A stretch of DNA of 23,903 nucleotides from JAAYCB01 sp012744395 (GCA_028703175.1 JAQVNJ010000096.1:1-23903), one strand, 5' to 3'. Shown: positions 6,910 through 15,470, counted from the stretch's first letter. Numbers and translations: made by a program. Notes: generated by a model from the sequence alone, not told the origin.

Positions 6910-7566
6910 CTACGGGGCAGGATCGGCCTGGTCTTCCGCGCTGGCCGCGGCGATCGACTCGATGATCGTCAACAACTCGCCGAGGATCAGGCAGGTAGCG
7001 CCCCAGATCTTATGGCCGCGCCAAGAGAAATGCGGCGCTCGATAGGTCTTCCCCTGGTGCAAGCGTTCGTGGCGCGAGAGGTTGGCCGGGTCGAGAAGGT
7101 GGCTCAGCGGAATCTCCAGCAGTTCCTCGACCTCGGCCGGGTTGGGGCGGAAGTCCGGCCGCCGCCGGCATGCGCCGACGAAGGGGGCCACGCGGAAATT
7201 GCTCACCTGAACGTAGATCGGGGAAAGGCGGCCGAGGATTGCGGGCTCGGCGTCGGCGGCGCCGAGTTCCTCGTGCAACTCGCGCAGGGCGGCCGCCCGG
7301 CTCGACTCGCCCGGCTCGACCGCGCCGCCGGGCAGGCTGATCTGGCCGCCGTGATCGGGCAGATGCCGGGGGCGGAGCGTCAGGGGAAGGTGCCATTGGC
7401 CGCCGCTCGGGTAGAGCAGCGCCAAGACCGCCGCCGGGCGGGCGCCAGAGGGTATCTCGCCGGCGCGCGGCCCCGGCCTGCCGGAGGCAAACCGCGCGTC
7501 GTCCGCCACGCCGGCAAGCGGCTGGGCAAGTCGCTCGGCGAGTCGTTCGGGCAGGTCTGCGTTCAT
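6910..7566 (-). CDS. Nudix hydrolase, CoA pyrophosphatase (NudL) type
   Basis: A 218-residue Nudix protein. The Nudix box spans G81-A103 with all key residues (G81, E87, R95, E96, E99, E100, G102) in the pattern Gx5Ex7REUxEExGU. Directly before it, LTLRPRHLPDHGGQISLPGG matches the UPF0035 motif that marks CoA diphosphatases, which split CoA into phosphopantetheine and 3',5'-ADP. The ATG at 7564-7566 overlaps the stop of the upstream membrane-protein gene (ATGA) and has no clear Shine-Dalgarno of its own, so translational coupling is likely. The protein ends in an Ala-rich tail. The 67-bp repeat starts about 10 bp after its stop. Confidence 0.9.
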   Translation of the reverse strand: MNADLPERLAERLAQPLAGVADDARFASGRPGPRAGEIPSGARPAAVLALLYPSGGQWHLPLTLRPRHLPDHGGQISLPGGAVEPGESSRAAALRELHEELGAADAEPAILGRLSPIYVQVSNFRVAPFVGACRRRPDFRPNPAEVEELLEIPLSHLLDPANLSRHERLHQGKTYRAPHFSWRGHKIWGATCLILGELLTIIESIAAASAEDQADPAP

Positions 7567-9443
7567 GGCACGGCCGTCGGGTCGATCTCCGGCTCCGCCG
7601 CAAGGTCCGCCGGCGGCTCCTCTTCGACAAGCCAGGGCGGGCGGGCCGGCGGACGGTCAAGCCGGTAGATTGCGTAGGTGCGATTCCCGTAGAGGAAGAG
7701 GAAGTCCCGCCGCCACGGCCAGCGGTAGGTGATCAGGTAATTGGCGCTGTATTTCTCGCCCAGGTAGCGGAGCCGCCGGCCGTCGAGCCGCGACAGGGAG
7801 CTGCTCCAACCACGGCCGGAAAAACTGTCATCCCGGCGGTGGATCTCGAGGACGGACTTCCACCAATCCACGATCGACTCGGCATCCTGGGGAACGTCCT
7901 TCCAGCTCACGACCTCGCTCCGCTGGGCGTACCACTTGAAAGTCTGGCCCATCAGCGGCGTGAGGAACCGCGCATCGAGCGGCACTTCGCCCGACTCGTT
8001 GATCCAGCGGCAGGCATCTTCCCACGCCCAATAGTCCCAAAGCCGATCCGCGCGCGGCACCAGGGGCGTGCAGCGCAGCCGTGCCGCGTTGGCCAAGTGC
8101 GCAAGCGGGGCCGCCAGCAGCAGTCCGGCGGCCAGCGCGGCCACCGCGGCGACCCGGGCGCGGCGCCAGAGCCAACTCTCCGCGGCCCGATTCTCCAGCC
8201 ACCCCAGCCCCCCGAGAACAATCGCGGCAGAGGCCGCGACGGCCGCCTCCCAGGCGATCGGATAGCCCGCCATGGAGGCCGCGTGCGCTATCAGCCAGGC
8301 CAGCCCGGCGACAACAACCAGGACCGCGGCGCCGCAGGCGGCCATTGCCAACCGCCGATCGTGGGGCCAGTTCCGCCGGATCAGCGGCCCGAGCGAGGCG
8401 AGCAGCGCCGGCCCGGCCAGCGCCACGCCGAGCGGCACGGCCACGTCGGACAGGCGAAACCAATAGAAGCGGAGCCAACCGGCCGCCCGGGCCGGGTCGC
8501 CCGCAAAGGCGACCGCCACCGCTGCGCCGGCGAGCGACAGGAGCAATGTGCCGGCCACGAACGCCCGCAACCGGCGGATTGCGTCCGACGGCGGCGGCCA
8601 ATAGGAGCAGGCCGCCCAGATCGCGGCCAGGGCGACGAACCGCAGCACGAAGCCCGGCGGGAATCCGGCCGGGTCGAGATGGTGCGCCAGCCGCCGGAAC
8701 ACGTAGATCTCATTGGCAAACGCGACCACGCCAGGGTCGACTCCGCGCGTCAGCGCGAGCGACGGCAACAGGCCGGGAAGCGACAGCAGCAGGCCGAGCA
8801 GCAGCCAAGGGAGCGTCGGCCGCAGCCGCGGGCGCGTGTTGCCGATCAGAACCCACGCCAGCAGGGCCGCCACCACGGCCCAGCCGCCGACGAGCACGTG
8901 AAACGCGGCCGCCGCGCCCAGAAGCGGCCAGGCGCGATGCATCAGGCCGCGTGCCAGGGCCTCCAGCCCCAAGAAAGTCAGCACGTAGGCGAACCCCTTG
9001 GCCTCGACGCCGCCGATGACCCACTCCCCCGCCATGTGGCCGTGTTCGACCAGGCAGACAAACAGGGCCGCCGTCCACGCCGATGCCCAGCGGCGCGGAA
9101 CAACCGCCCGGCTGAGCCGCTGCCACGACCAGGCGAGCAATCCCCAGGTGATCAGCCGGCCCGCCCAGACGGCGACCACCGGCGGCAGCACAACCGCCAG
9201 CCAGCCGAGAGTGAAGTAAAAAACCGTGTGCGTGTCGGCGGAGTCGAGAAACGGGTCGTCGGCGATCCAATCGGGATTCCAATAGTGGATCGCCTTGCCG
9301 ATATAGTAGGGTTCGTTGACCTCGGGAACCGGCCAGGCCCCCTGGAGAAAGAACACCAGGAAGACCAGCGCCACTTCGGCGGCCGTCTGCAAACCGCCGG
9401 ACCGGCGGGAAGCGGAATTGCGGATCAAGGGCGGGTTCGACAA
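7563..9443 (-). CDS. Polytopic membrane protein with C-terminal soluble domain
   Basis: A 626-residue integral membrane protein. The first segment lies at about 20-40, followed by PEVNEPYYIGKAIHYWNPDW, which resembles the first loop of GT-C-type or planctomycete multi-pass proteins of unknown role. About ten to twelve hydrophobic segments extend to about residue 455. A soluble tail follows (CRWINESGEVPLDARFLTP, TFKWYAQRSEVVSWKDVP) and ends Pro/Glu-rich. I think this matches the planctomycete family DUF6798 but am not certain. The start is TTG (9441-9443), with no strong ribosome site; no in-frame ATG lies before the first membrane segment. The gene is 30 bp after xylB and overlaps the Nudix gene by 4 bp, so the three are probably one transcript. 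No function is assigned. Confidence 0.75.
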   Translation of the reverse strand: MSNPPLIRNSASRRSGGLQTAAEVALVFLVFFLQGAWPVPEVNEPYYIGKAIHYWNPDWIADDPFLDSADTHTVFYFTLGWLAVVLPPVVAVWAGRLITWGLLAWSWQRLSRAVVPRRWASAWTAALFVCLVEHGHMAGEWVIGGVEAKGFAYVLTFLGLEALARGLMHRAWPLLGAAAAFHVLVGGWAVVAALLAWVLIGNTRPRLRPTLPWLLLGLLLSLPGLLPSLALTRGVDPGVVAFANEIYVFRRLAHHLDPAGFPPGFVLRFVALAAIWAACSYWPPPSDAIRRLRAFVAGTLLLSLAGAAVAVAFAGDPARAAGWLRFYWFRLSDVAVPLGVALAGPALLASLGPLIRRNWPHDRRLAMAACGAAVLVVVAGLAWLIAHAASMAGYPIAWEAAVAASAAIVLGGLGWLENRAAESWLWRRARVAAVAALAAGLLLAAPLAHLANAARLRCTPLVPRADRLWDYWAWEDACRWINESGEVPLDARFLTPLMGQTFKWYAQRSEVVSWKDVPQDAESIVDWWKSVLEIHRRDDSFSGRGWSSSLSRLDGRRLRYLGEKYSANYLITYRWPWRRDFLFLYGNRTYAIYRLDRPPARPPWLVEEEPPADLAAEPEIDPTAVP

Positions 9444-9473
9444 GGGGCAGTCACCAAGGTTTTATTGAACCGG

Positions 9474-11006
9474 TCAGTTATCCAGGGCCGCGATCGCCTT
9501 GAAATCGTCTTTGAGCGAGTGGTAGAGCCGCTGGTAGACGGGAAATGCCTGGTCATAGCGTTTTTTGTCGACGCGTCGGACGCCGGTCTCTCGTTCCACG
9601 TGGACCGTGGCGGCGCAGGCCTCCTGGATATTCTTGTACTCGCCGGCGCCGACGGCGGCCAGCAGGGCGACGCCGAAGGCGGGACCTTCCTCCGTGTTGA
9701 TCGTCACGACCTTGCGGCCGAACACGTCGGCCTGAATCTGCCGCCAGAAGGGGCTCCGCGAGCCGCCGCCGGAGGCGCGGATCTGTCGGACGGGCACTTC
9801 GAGCTCCTCGATGATCTCGAGGCTGTCGCGCATCGAGTAAGCAACGCCCTCCATGATCGCCCGCAGCAGGTGTGCTCGAGTGTGGGCCAGGGTGAGCCCG
9901 ATGAAGCAGCCGCGGGCGTGCGGATCGGCGTGCGGCGTCCGCTCGCCCGACAGGTAGGGAAGGAAGAACAATCCGTCGCATCCGGCAGGCGCCCTGGCGG
10001 CCTCGTCGGTGAGGATGTCATAGACTTCCTGGCTGGCGAGGCCGGCGGCCGCCATGTCGGCCTTGCAGAGTTGGTTGCGGAACCACTGGAGCGACCCGCC
10101 GGCCGAGAGGTTGACTCCCATCATGTGCCACTTGCCGCGCACGGCGTGGCAGAAGGTGTGGATTCGCCCCTTGGGATCGATCTTGACTTCGTCGCTGTGG
10201 ACGAACATCACGCCGGAGGTGCCGATCGACGTGGAGAGGAGCCCCTTGTTGACGATGCCGTTGCCGACGGCGCCGGCGGCGCAGTCGCCCGCCCCGCCGA
10301 CCACCGCGCAGTCGGTGGAGAGCCCCAAGGTCTCCGCCGCCGCAGCGGTCAGTTTGCCGGTCACTTGTTCCGACTCGTAGACCGTGGCGAGCAGCCCGGG
10401 ATCGAGTTCGAGGGCGCTGAGGAGCTTCTTGGACCACGTGCGTTTGGCGACATCCAGCAAGAGCATTCCACTGGCATCGCTGACTTCGGTGGCCAACTCT
10501 CCGGTCAATCGCCGGCGGATTTCGTCCTTGGGGAGGAGGACTTTGGCCGTGCGCTCGAAGTTCTTCGGCTCGTGGTTGCGGAGCCAGAGGATTTTCGGGG
10601 CGGTGAAGCCGGTCATCGCCGGGTTGGCCACCATCCGCAGCAGCTTCTTGCGCCCCCCCGCCCGCTCTTCGATCTCGCGGCACTCGGCCGCGGTCCGCTG
10701 GTCGTTCCAGAGGATCGCGCGGCGGACGATCTGGCCCCGTTTGTCGAGAAACACCGATCCGTGCATCTGGCCCGACAGTCCGATCGCCTTGACGTCCGCC
10801 GGTTTCAGACCGGCCTTGACGACGACCTCGCGGACCGAGGCGATCGTGGCCTGCCACCAGTCCTCCGGATCCTGTTCGCTCCAGAGCGGTTTGGGAACGT
10901 GGCAGGGATAGGTTTTGAGCGAATCGGCCAGAATCCTGCCGCTGGGGTCGATGGCCAGGGTCTTCGTGCCCGAAGTGCCGATGTCGATGCCTAACAGCGC
11001 GTTCAT
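9474..11006 (-). CDS. xylB: Xylulokinase
   Basis: A 510-residue FGGY-family sugar kinase. The N-terminal phosphate-binding segment LLGIDIGTSGTKTLAIDPSG, IGLSGQMHGSVFLD and ILWNDQRTAAE are typical of xylulokinase, which phosphorylates D-xylulose to xylulose 5-phosphate for the pentose phosphate pathway. The C-terminal half has GTSGVMF, LPYLSGERTPHADP and IRASGGGSRSPFWRQIQADV, the family's second signature. Length is close to the usual 480-510. ATG 11004-11006 is preferred (AAAGG 9 bases upstream); an ATG eight codons earlier lacks this. No xylose isomerase is nearby. It is divergent from a solute-binding protein gene and leads a probable transcript with the membrane protein and Nudix hydrolase. 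Confidence 0.95.
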   Translation of the reverse strand: MNALLGIDIGTSGTKTLAIDPSGRILADSLKTYPCHVPKPLWSEQDPEDWWQATIASVREVVVKAGLKPADVKAIGLSGQMHGSVFLDKRGQIVRRAILWNDQRTAAECREIEERAGGRKKLLRMVANPAMTGFTAPKILWLRNHEPKNFERTAKVLLPKDEIRRRLTGELATEVSDASGMLLLDVAKRTWSKKLLSALELDPGLLATVYESEQVTGKLTAAAAETLGLSTDCAVVGGAGDCAAGAVGNGIVNKGLLSTSIGTSGVMFVHSDEVKIDPKGRIHTFCHAVRGKWHMMGVNLSAGGSLQWFRNQLCKADMAAAGLASQEVYDILTDEAARAPAGCDGLFFLPYLSGERTPHADPHARGCFIGLTLAHTRAHLLRAIMEGVAYSMRDSLEIIEELEVPVRQIRASGGGSRSPFWRQIQADVFGRKVVTINTEEGPAFGVALLAAVGAGEYKNIQEACAATVHVERETGVRRVDKKRYDQAFPVYQRLYHSLKDDFKAIAALDN

Positions 11007-11063
11007 GGAGACCAACCTTTTGGAGTGCATGGAGGAGCGCGGAAGCTGGGGACCGTTCGGCGG

Positions 11064-11093
11064 ATTCTACCCGGTTCTTGGGCAGGCTGGCAA
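11064..11093 (-). promoter_or_regulatory. Candidate promoter for xylB
   Basis: On the minus strand TTGCCA (11088-11093, 5 of 6) is followed after 18 bp by TAGAAT (11064-11069, 5 of 6). The implied leader is about 50 bases to the xylB ATG at 11006. Confidence 0.6.
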
Positions 11094-11166
11094 CCGGCGG
11101 GCGGTCGGCGGGCGGTCGGCGGCCGCGTCGGGCCGGATGGGGATCCAGCCGGCGGCAGGACCCCGA

Positions 11167-11196
11167 TTGACCAGACGCGCTACACTCCCCTAAAGT
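11167..11196 (+). promoter_or_regulatory. Candidate promoter for the solute-binding protein gene
   Basis: TTGACC (11167-11172, 5 of 6) and TAAAGT (11191-11196, 4 of 6) are 18 bp apart, giving a leader of about 60 bases to ATG 11262. The -35 boxes of this and the divergent xylB promoter are about 75 bp apart, so a shared regulator is possible but not shown. A short GGCGGGCGGTC direct repeat sits between them (about 11096-11121). Confidence 0.5.
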
Positions 11197-11261
11197 GCAG
11201 GATATCGGCAACCCATGGCATCCCCAACCACCGCCCAGGGCGGATGACGATCGGAGACTCG

Positions 11262-12647
11262 ATGAGAAGCTGGATTCGGTTCTTCTGTTTGGGCGTCTTG
11301 ACGTTGATCTCGACGGGTTGCCCAGACCGGGCATCGGAACAGCCGGCCCGCAGCGGCCCACCGGCCGGCGCGACGCTCCGCGTGCTGGTCGTCGACGACC
11401 CGGCCTTGGGTGAATCGATCGGGTACCTGAAGAGCGAATGGGAGGCCCAGTCGGGGGTCGGGCTCGCCGTGGAACAGGCGGCGGCCGGCCCGTTTAACGC
11501 CGGCGCGACTCCCGCGGCCGACGTCGTGATCGGCCCGTCGCACCTGCTGGGGCCTGTCGCCGAGGCGGGTTGGGCTGCCCTGCTGCCCGCCGAGGTGATC
11601 CAGAACAACCTGGAGAACTGGTCCGACATTTTCGCGCAGCTCCGCTCCCACGAGGTGGCCTGGAAGGGCGAGTTCCGCGCGGTTCCCTTCGGCTCGCCGG
11701 TTGCCGTGGTCTATTACCGGGCCGACCTGCTGGAGAAGGCCGGTCGCCAGCCGCCGGCAACCTGGGCGGACTATCAAGCGACGGCCAAGGCGCTTTCCGG
11801 CGCGGCGGTGATCGAGCCGCTCGCCGAGGGCTGGGCCGGGGTCTTTTTGCTTGCCCGTGCGGCAGCCTACGCCAGCCATCGCGACAACCTCTCGACCCTG
11901 TTCAGCATCAGCACGATGGAGCCGCTCGTTGCCGGGCCGCCGTTCGTCCGGGCACTGGAGGAATTGGCGGCTTCGGTTGACAAGAAATCGCTGGAGATGG
12001 ACCCGGCGGCCGTGCGCCGCGCGTTCTGGCAGGGCGAGGCGGGCATGGCGGTCACCTGGCCGACGGCGGCCGACGCGTCGCTGGCCGAAGTGAAGCCCGA
12101 CTTCACGGCCGGCGTGGCGGCCCTTCCCGGCGCCCGGGATGTGTTCGATGTCGGCGACGGCCAGTGGGAGACGCGGGCCAAGGGCGACGCGGGCCGCATC
12201 CCGCTGCTGGGGGTGGCGGGGCGGTTGGGAATGGTGAGCACCGCGAGCCAATGGCCCGAGACCGCCTGGCAGCTGCTGCTCTGGCTGACCGACGAGAAAT
12301 GGAGCGTGCAGGTCTGCGCGGCCAGTCCGGCGACCACGCTCTTTCGCCACGCGCATCTGGCCGAAGCGAATGCCTGGGTCGAACGGCCAATGACCGCCGA
12401 GGCGGCGACGCAGTATGCGGAGTGCGTGGCGGCGGCCCTGGAAGGGCGGCAGCACCTGTTCGCGCTGCGAATTGCCGGCCGGAGGGATTACCTGGCGGCG
12501 CTCGACGCCGCGGTCCGCAGCGCCGTTGAAGGAGAGAATCCGCAACAGGCGCTTGGCGATGCGGCCGCGCGGTGGCGAGAGATCACCGAACAGCTGGGGG
12601 TGGAACGGCAGAAGGCGGCGTACCGGGCGAGCCTGGGGCTGGATTGA
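11262..12647 (+). CDS. Extracellular solute-binding lipoprotein (ABC family 1-like), orphan
   Basis: A 461-residue exported protein. The N-terminus MRSWIRFFCLGVLTLISTGC is a lipoprotein signal with lipid-acceptor C20, though the lipobox (S-T-G-C) lacks the usual Leu. The body has features of sugar-type binding proteins: an early strand TLRVLVVDDPALGE, FRAVPFGSPVAVVYYRADLL followed by an E-K-A-G turn and PPATWADY, and later LFSISTMEPLVAGPPFV and AFWQGEAGMAVTWPTAAD. These match the maltose/multiple-sugar binding protein fold, where the TWxDY-like stretch is common. ATG 11262 follows GGAG with 5-base spacing; another ATG at 11244 is in frame but less well placed. No permease or ATPase gene lies nearby, so it must use components encoded elsewhere or serve as a sensor. 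The ligand is unknown. Confidence 0.8.
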   Translation: MRSWIRFFCLGVLTLISTGCPDRASEQPARSGPPAGATLRVLVVDDPALGESIGYLKSEWEAQSGVGLAVEQAAAGPFNAGATPAADVVIGPSHLLGPVAEAGWAALLPAEVIQNNLENWSDIFAQLRSHEVAWKGEFRAVPFGSPVAVVYYRADLLEKAGRQPPATWADYQATAKALSGAAVIEPLAEGWAGVFLLARAAAYASHRDNLSTLFSISTMEPLVAGPPFVRALEELAASVDKKSLEMDPAAVRRAFWQGEAGMAVTWPTAADASLAEVKPDFTAGVAALPGARDVFDVGDGQWETRAKGDAGRIPLLGVAGRLGMVSTASQWPETAWQLLLWLTDEKWSVQVCAASPATTLFRHAHLAEANAWVERPMTAEAATQYAECVAAALEGRQHLFALRIAGRRDYLAALDAAVRSAVEGENPQQALGDAAARWREITEQLGVERQKAAYRASLGLD

Positions 12648-12707
12648 CGCGGAGGGCCAACCGCCATCCGGCGGCCAGGCAAATGCCACCGGTTGAGCGA
12701 CGCGGGG

Positions 12708-13701
12708 TCAGCCGTCGAACAGCACGATCGTGGCGGCATCGTTGCCTTCGCCGGGCGGGGAGAGGTCCGCTTGGGCCCCGCCCGAGATCTGGTCCGCCGC
12801 CTCCCACTGGCCCGAGTCGATGTTGACCCAGCGGATCTGGAACCGCCCGCCCACCTTGGCCAGATCGAGCGTTACCCGGCCGCCGGCCGGGAAATACGCC
12901 ACGTAGGCGCGGCCGGCGTCGGCAGCCAGGTAGGCTTCGTTCTTCTCGCGCTTGCCGAGCAGCTCATTGGCCGGCTGGATGGTCCAGAGCGGCACGACGG
13001 ACTCGACCCTCCTCGCGGCCTTCAGGCAGGCGACGGCCTTGTCGTTGAGCCCCCGCCCCGAATCGGGCCGATGGAAGCGGATCGACGCGGCGCCGGTTAG
13101 CAGATGGCGCCAGAAGCGCTCGATCGCATCCTGGTCGGTGTGGCCGAACTTGTTCCCGTCGGCGCCGTAGGTCTTCGTCGTATTCATCAAAGCTGGTAAT
13201 TCACGTTGTTCTTCGGGTTGTATGGATGGATCTGCCAGCGGTCCGATCCTCCGCTGTCGGTGTCGTCGAACCGGTCCCAGATCTCGATCTGCACGAAGAT
13301 CCGGCGTTTGGCCGTCGCGCGGAGCAGCCGCTCGAACCGGTTCCAATAGTCTTCGTTCCACCGCTCGAGGTCGTACTTGCCGCCGCCGACGGCGCGAAAC
13401 GGGTACACTTCGAACCCCTTGTCCTTGCGGTCGCTCATCGTGTTGCGGATCACGTTTCCCCCGGCGCCAGCCAAGGCGGTCGAGCTGGCGATCCAGCTCG
13501 TCTGCCGGCCATTGGAAGAGGTTGTCGTCGTCGCTGCCGCCGAGCAGGAGCAACCGGTTCGCCACGCCAGGACCAGTGCCAGGGATTCTGGCTCCAGGGC
13601 CTCAGCGGCGCGTCTTGACCCGCCGCGACGGCGCTAGAAACCGGAAGGGAAAACACGCAGAGGACAAGAAGCATGAGCGGATCGGCAGGGCCGCGACTCA
13701 T
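12708..13701 (-). pseudogene. Broken secreted glycosidase-like gene (frameshifts plus internal deletion)
   Basis: Three reading frames together give one protein. Frame 1 starts at ATG 13701 (GAGGAG 8 bases upstream) with a signal peptide (LMLLVLCVFSLPVSSAVAAG), then PLRPWSQNPWHWSWRGEPV. One extra base near 13550-13556 moves it to frame 2 (LLLLGGSDDDNLFQWPADEL). A second extra base near 13470-13476 moves it to frame 3 (GGNVIRNTMSDRKDKGFEVY, then FVQIEIWDRFDDTDSGGSDR, WQIHPYNPKNNVNY). That frame stops at 13187-13189. Sequence then resumes in frame 2 at MNTTKTYGADGNKFGHTDQD and runs to the true C-terminus. From memory of this planctomycete family (DUF4038/collagen-binding glycosidase-like), about 150-200 residues are missing at the join near 13190. 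Two frameshifts plus a deletion make decay likelier than sequencing error. It lies 37 bp behind the small membrane protein gene. Confidence 0.8.
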
Positions 13702-13738
13702 TGAAGTCTCTCCTCGGATCAATTCCAGGCAACTCCGG

Positions 13739-14038
13739 TCATCGCCCAACGAGCGAACACAGCCATCTTATCGCGCTGCTGACGGCAAACACGATGCCCG
13801 CGATCGCCGCGCCGGCAAGCGCAAGTGGCATCAGCAGCAGGTCGAGAACGAGCCAGCGGGTGGCAAGGTGCCGTTCGCCTCCGAAGCACCAGCCGTAGCA
13901 GCCCATGACCAGCAAAAGCAGGGCGCCCCGGCGGACGGTCGCGGAATGCTGTCCGGGCGCGACCAGGCTCAGCCCGGCCGCATAGACAATCGCCAGGCTG
14001 GCGCCGAAGAGGGTCAGCAGGAGTCTTCGCGTTTTCAT
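13739..14038 (-). CDS. Small membrane protein, unknown
   Basis: A 99-residue protein starting MKTRRLLLTLFGASLAIVY, with three or four hydrophobic segments (about 5-25, 36-53 and 62-92, the last perhaps two) and a Trp/Cys-bearing loop GCYGWCFGGERH. I recognise no family. Its ATG (14036-14038) overlaps the stop of the CinA-like gene (ATGA), implying translational coupling and perhaps a joint role with that exported protein. A longer ORF upstream to 14224 is only the shadow of the CinA-like gene in another frame. Confidence 0.7.
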   Translation of the reverse strand: MKTRRLLLTLFGASLAIVYAAGLSLVAPGQHSATVRRGALLLLVMGCYGWCFGGERHLATRWLVLDLLLMPLALAGAAIAGIVFAVSSAIRWLCSLVGR

Positions 14039-15345
14039 TTCAATTGGAACTGTCTGCGGAACAGATCGACGATCTGCGTCGTCAATCGCTGGTGCGACGC
14101 GGCGGCGCTGCCGGAGACCGCCAACTCGGCGGCGGCCACCCGCCCATCGGGACCGCGCAGCAGCACGTCCGCATCGCGGCGGCCGCCGGCGCCGTTGCGG
14201 ACCGGGCCGACGACGGCGGCCCATTGGCTACCGGTCGCCCGAGCGCACGCCTCGGCCAGCAATTCCAGGCGTTTCGCGCTTTCCGACGGCTCGGGCCAAC
14301 GGTCTTCGGAGACGCCGAGCAGGCGCCGCATCGTCTCGGCATTCGCGGCGACATAGGCCCCGGCGAGCACGCTGTCGGCGCCCTCGGCGCGGCACAGGGC
14401 CGCGGTCACAGCGCCGCCACTGGCCACCTCGGCGAGCGAGAGCGTAGCGCCCCGCGCGGCCAGCGCCGCGACCGCCGAGTCTTCCAGCGATGTCCGATCG
14501 TCGGTGGCATAGATGTTGTCCCCCAGCCGTTCGAGCAACCGCATCTTCAGGTCTTCCAGCTTCGCGCGATTCTCTCGATTGTCGTCGGGAAGGGTGAACG
14601 TGAAATCGACGCGGCTCGCGTCGAACTGGGAGGAGAGAGCGATTTCGTCGGACAGCGGCAGATGGTCTTTCATGGCCTGATCGATTGCCGACTGTCCCAA
14701 TCCGATGAAGCGCACCGTCAGGGAACAGCCCGGCAGGTGCGTGCCGAACCGCCGGCTCAGGTAGGGCATCAATTGATTGAGCACCATCGGCTGAAGCTCT
14801 CGCGGCGGCCCCGGCAGGGCGACGACGACGCGCTTTGCGCAGTCAAAGACCAGGCCGACTGCCGTGCCGCTGGAGTTCTTCAGATACGTGCCGCCCACCG
14901 GCACCCGCGTCTGCCGCCGGAGGTTGCCGCGTAAACCTTCCACCGTCGTGCGGAAACGCCTGGCGATCGCCTCGAGGACCTCCGGATTCTCTTCGACGGC
15001 GATGCCGGTGAACCCGGCGATCGCCTCGCAGGTGACATCGTTGTCGGTCGGCCCCAGCCCGCCGGTCACAATCACCAGCTCTGCGTGCTGCGTGGCGTAC
15101 CCCAGTGCGGAGCGAATGTCTTCGAGATTGTCGTCGACGATCATCGAGCCGACGCAGCGGAGCCCCAGAGGCCGGAGGGTCCGCGTGAGGAACGGGGTAT
15201 GGCCGTCGGGAAGCGCCCCGCTGAGCAGTTCGCCGCCGGTGACCATGATCATGTAGCGTGTGTGTTCGTCGGCCCAGCCGCGTCCGGCGCGGAACGCGAG
15301 GGCCGCCAGCCCCAACGCCAACAGGGAGAGCGAAAGACGATGCAT
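14035..15345 (-). CDS. Exported CinA-like protein with degraded deamidase motifs
   Basis: A 436-residue homologue of CinA (molybdopterin-binding-like N-terminal domain plus PncC/CinA C-terminal domain). Unlike ordinary cytoplasmic CinA it has a signal peptide: residues 4-21 are hydrophobic and a cut after WA (A25) is plausible. The COG1058 domain follows: VTGGELLSGALPDG (37-48; usual CinA has GDELL, here GGELL), IVTGGLGPTDNDVTCEAIAG (92-111) and ALPGPPRELQPM. In the C-terminal domain the usual AESCTGG reads AEVASGG (305-311), and the usual Y-S-N-x-x-K stretch is replaced (YVAANAETMRRLLGV), so NMN deamidase activity seems lost. ATG 15345 is used; an adjoining GTG at 15348 is equally placed after GAGGAGG. 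It leads a transcript with the 99-residue membrane protein and the glycosidase pseudogene. Function is unknown. Confidence 0.8.
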   Translation of the reverse strand: MHRLSLSLLALGLAALAFRAGRGWADEHTRYMIMVTGGELLSGALPDGHTPFLTRTLRPLGLRCVGSMIVDDNLEDIRSALGYATQHAELVIVTGGLGPTDNDVTCEAIAGFTGIAVEENPEVLEAIARRFRTTVEGLRGNLRRQTRVPVGGTYLKNSSGTAVGLVFDCAKRVVVALPGPPRELQPMVLNQLMPYLSRRFGTHLPGCSLTVRFIGLGQSAIDQAMKDHLPLSDEIALSSQFDASRVDFTFTLPDDNRENRAKLEDLKMRLLERLGDNIYATDDRTSLEDSAVAALAARGATLSLAEVASGGAVTAALCRAEGADSVLAGAYVAANAETMRRLLGVSEDRWPEPSESAKRLELLAEACARATGSQWAAVVGPVRNGAGGRRDADVLLRGPDGRVAAAELAVSGSAAASHQRLTTQIVDLFRRQFQLK

Positions 15346-15399
15346 CACAATCGCGGTCCTCCTCGCGGCCACCGGCAGTGTGAACAGCCGCCGATCGAC

Positions 15400-15429
15400 A
15401 ATCTACCCGGCCCGGCGACGGTGTGACAA
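15400..15429 (-). promoter_or_regulatory. Candidate promoter for the CinA-like gene
   Basis: On the minus strand TTGTCA (15424-15429, 5 of 6) and TAGATT (15400-15405, 4 of 6) are 18 bp apart. The implied leader is about 50 bases. Confidence 0.5.
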
Positions 15430-15470
15430 GGCCGCGAAACCGGTTGGCGGGGAATTGGCGATTGTCCCTG

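Noticed and set aside
7839..10994. 1051-codon plus-strand ORF opposite the membrane protein and xylB genes
   Set aside because: It runs across two well-supported genes, has no recognisable motif and is low-complexity Arg/Gly/Pro; an antisense shadow.
13739..14224. 161-residue version of the small membrane protein
   Set aside because: The first 62 codons overlap the CinA-like gene in another frame and are pure Arg/Gly noise; the ATGA overlap at 14038 gives the natural start.
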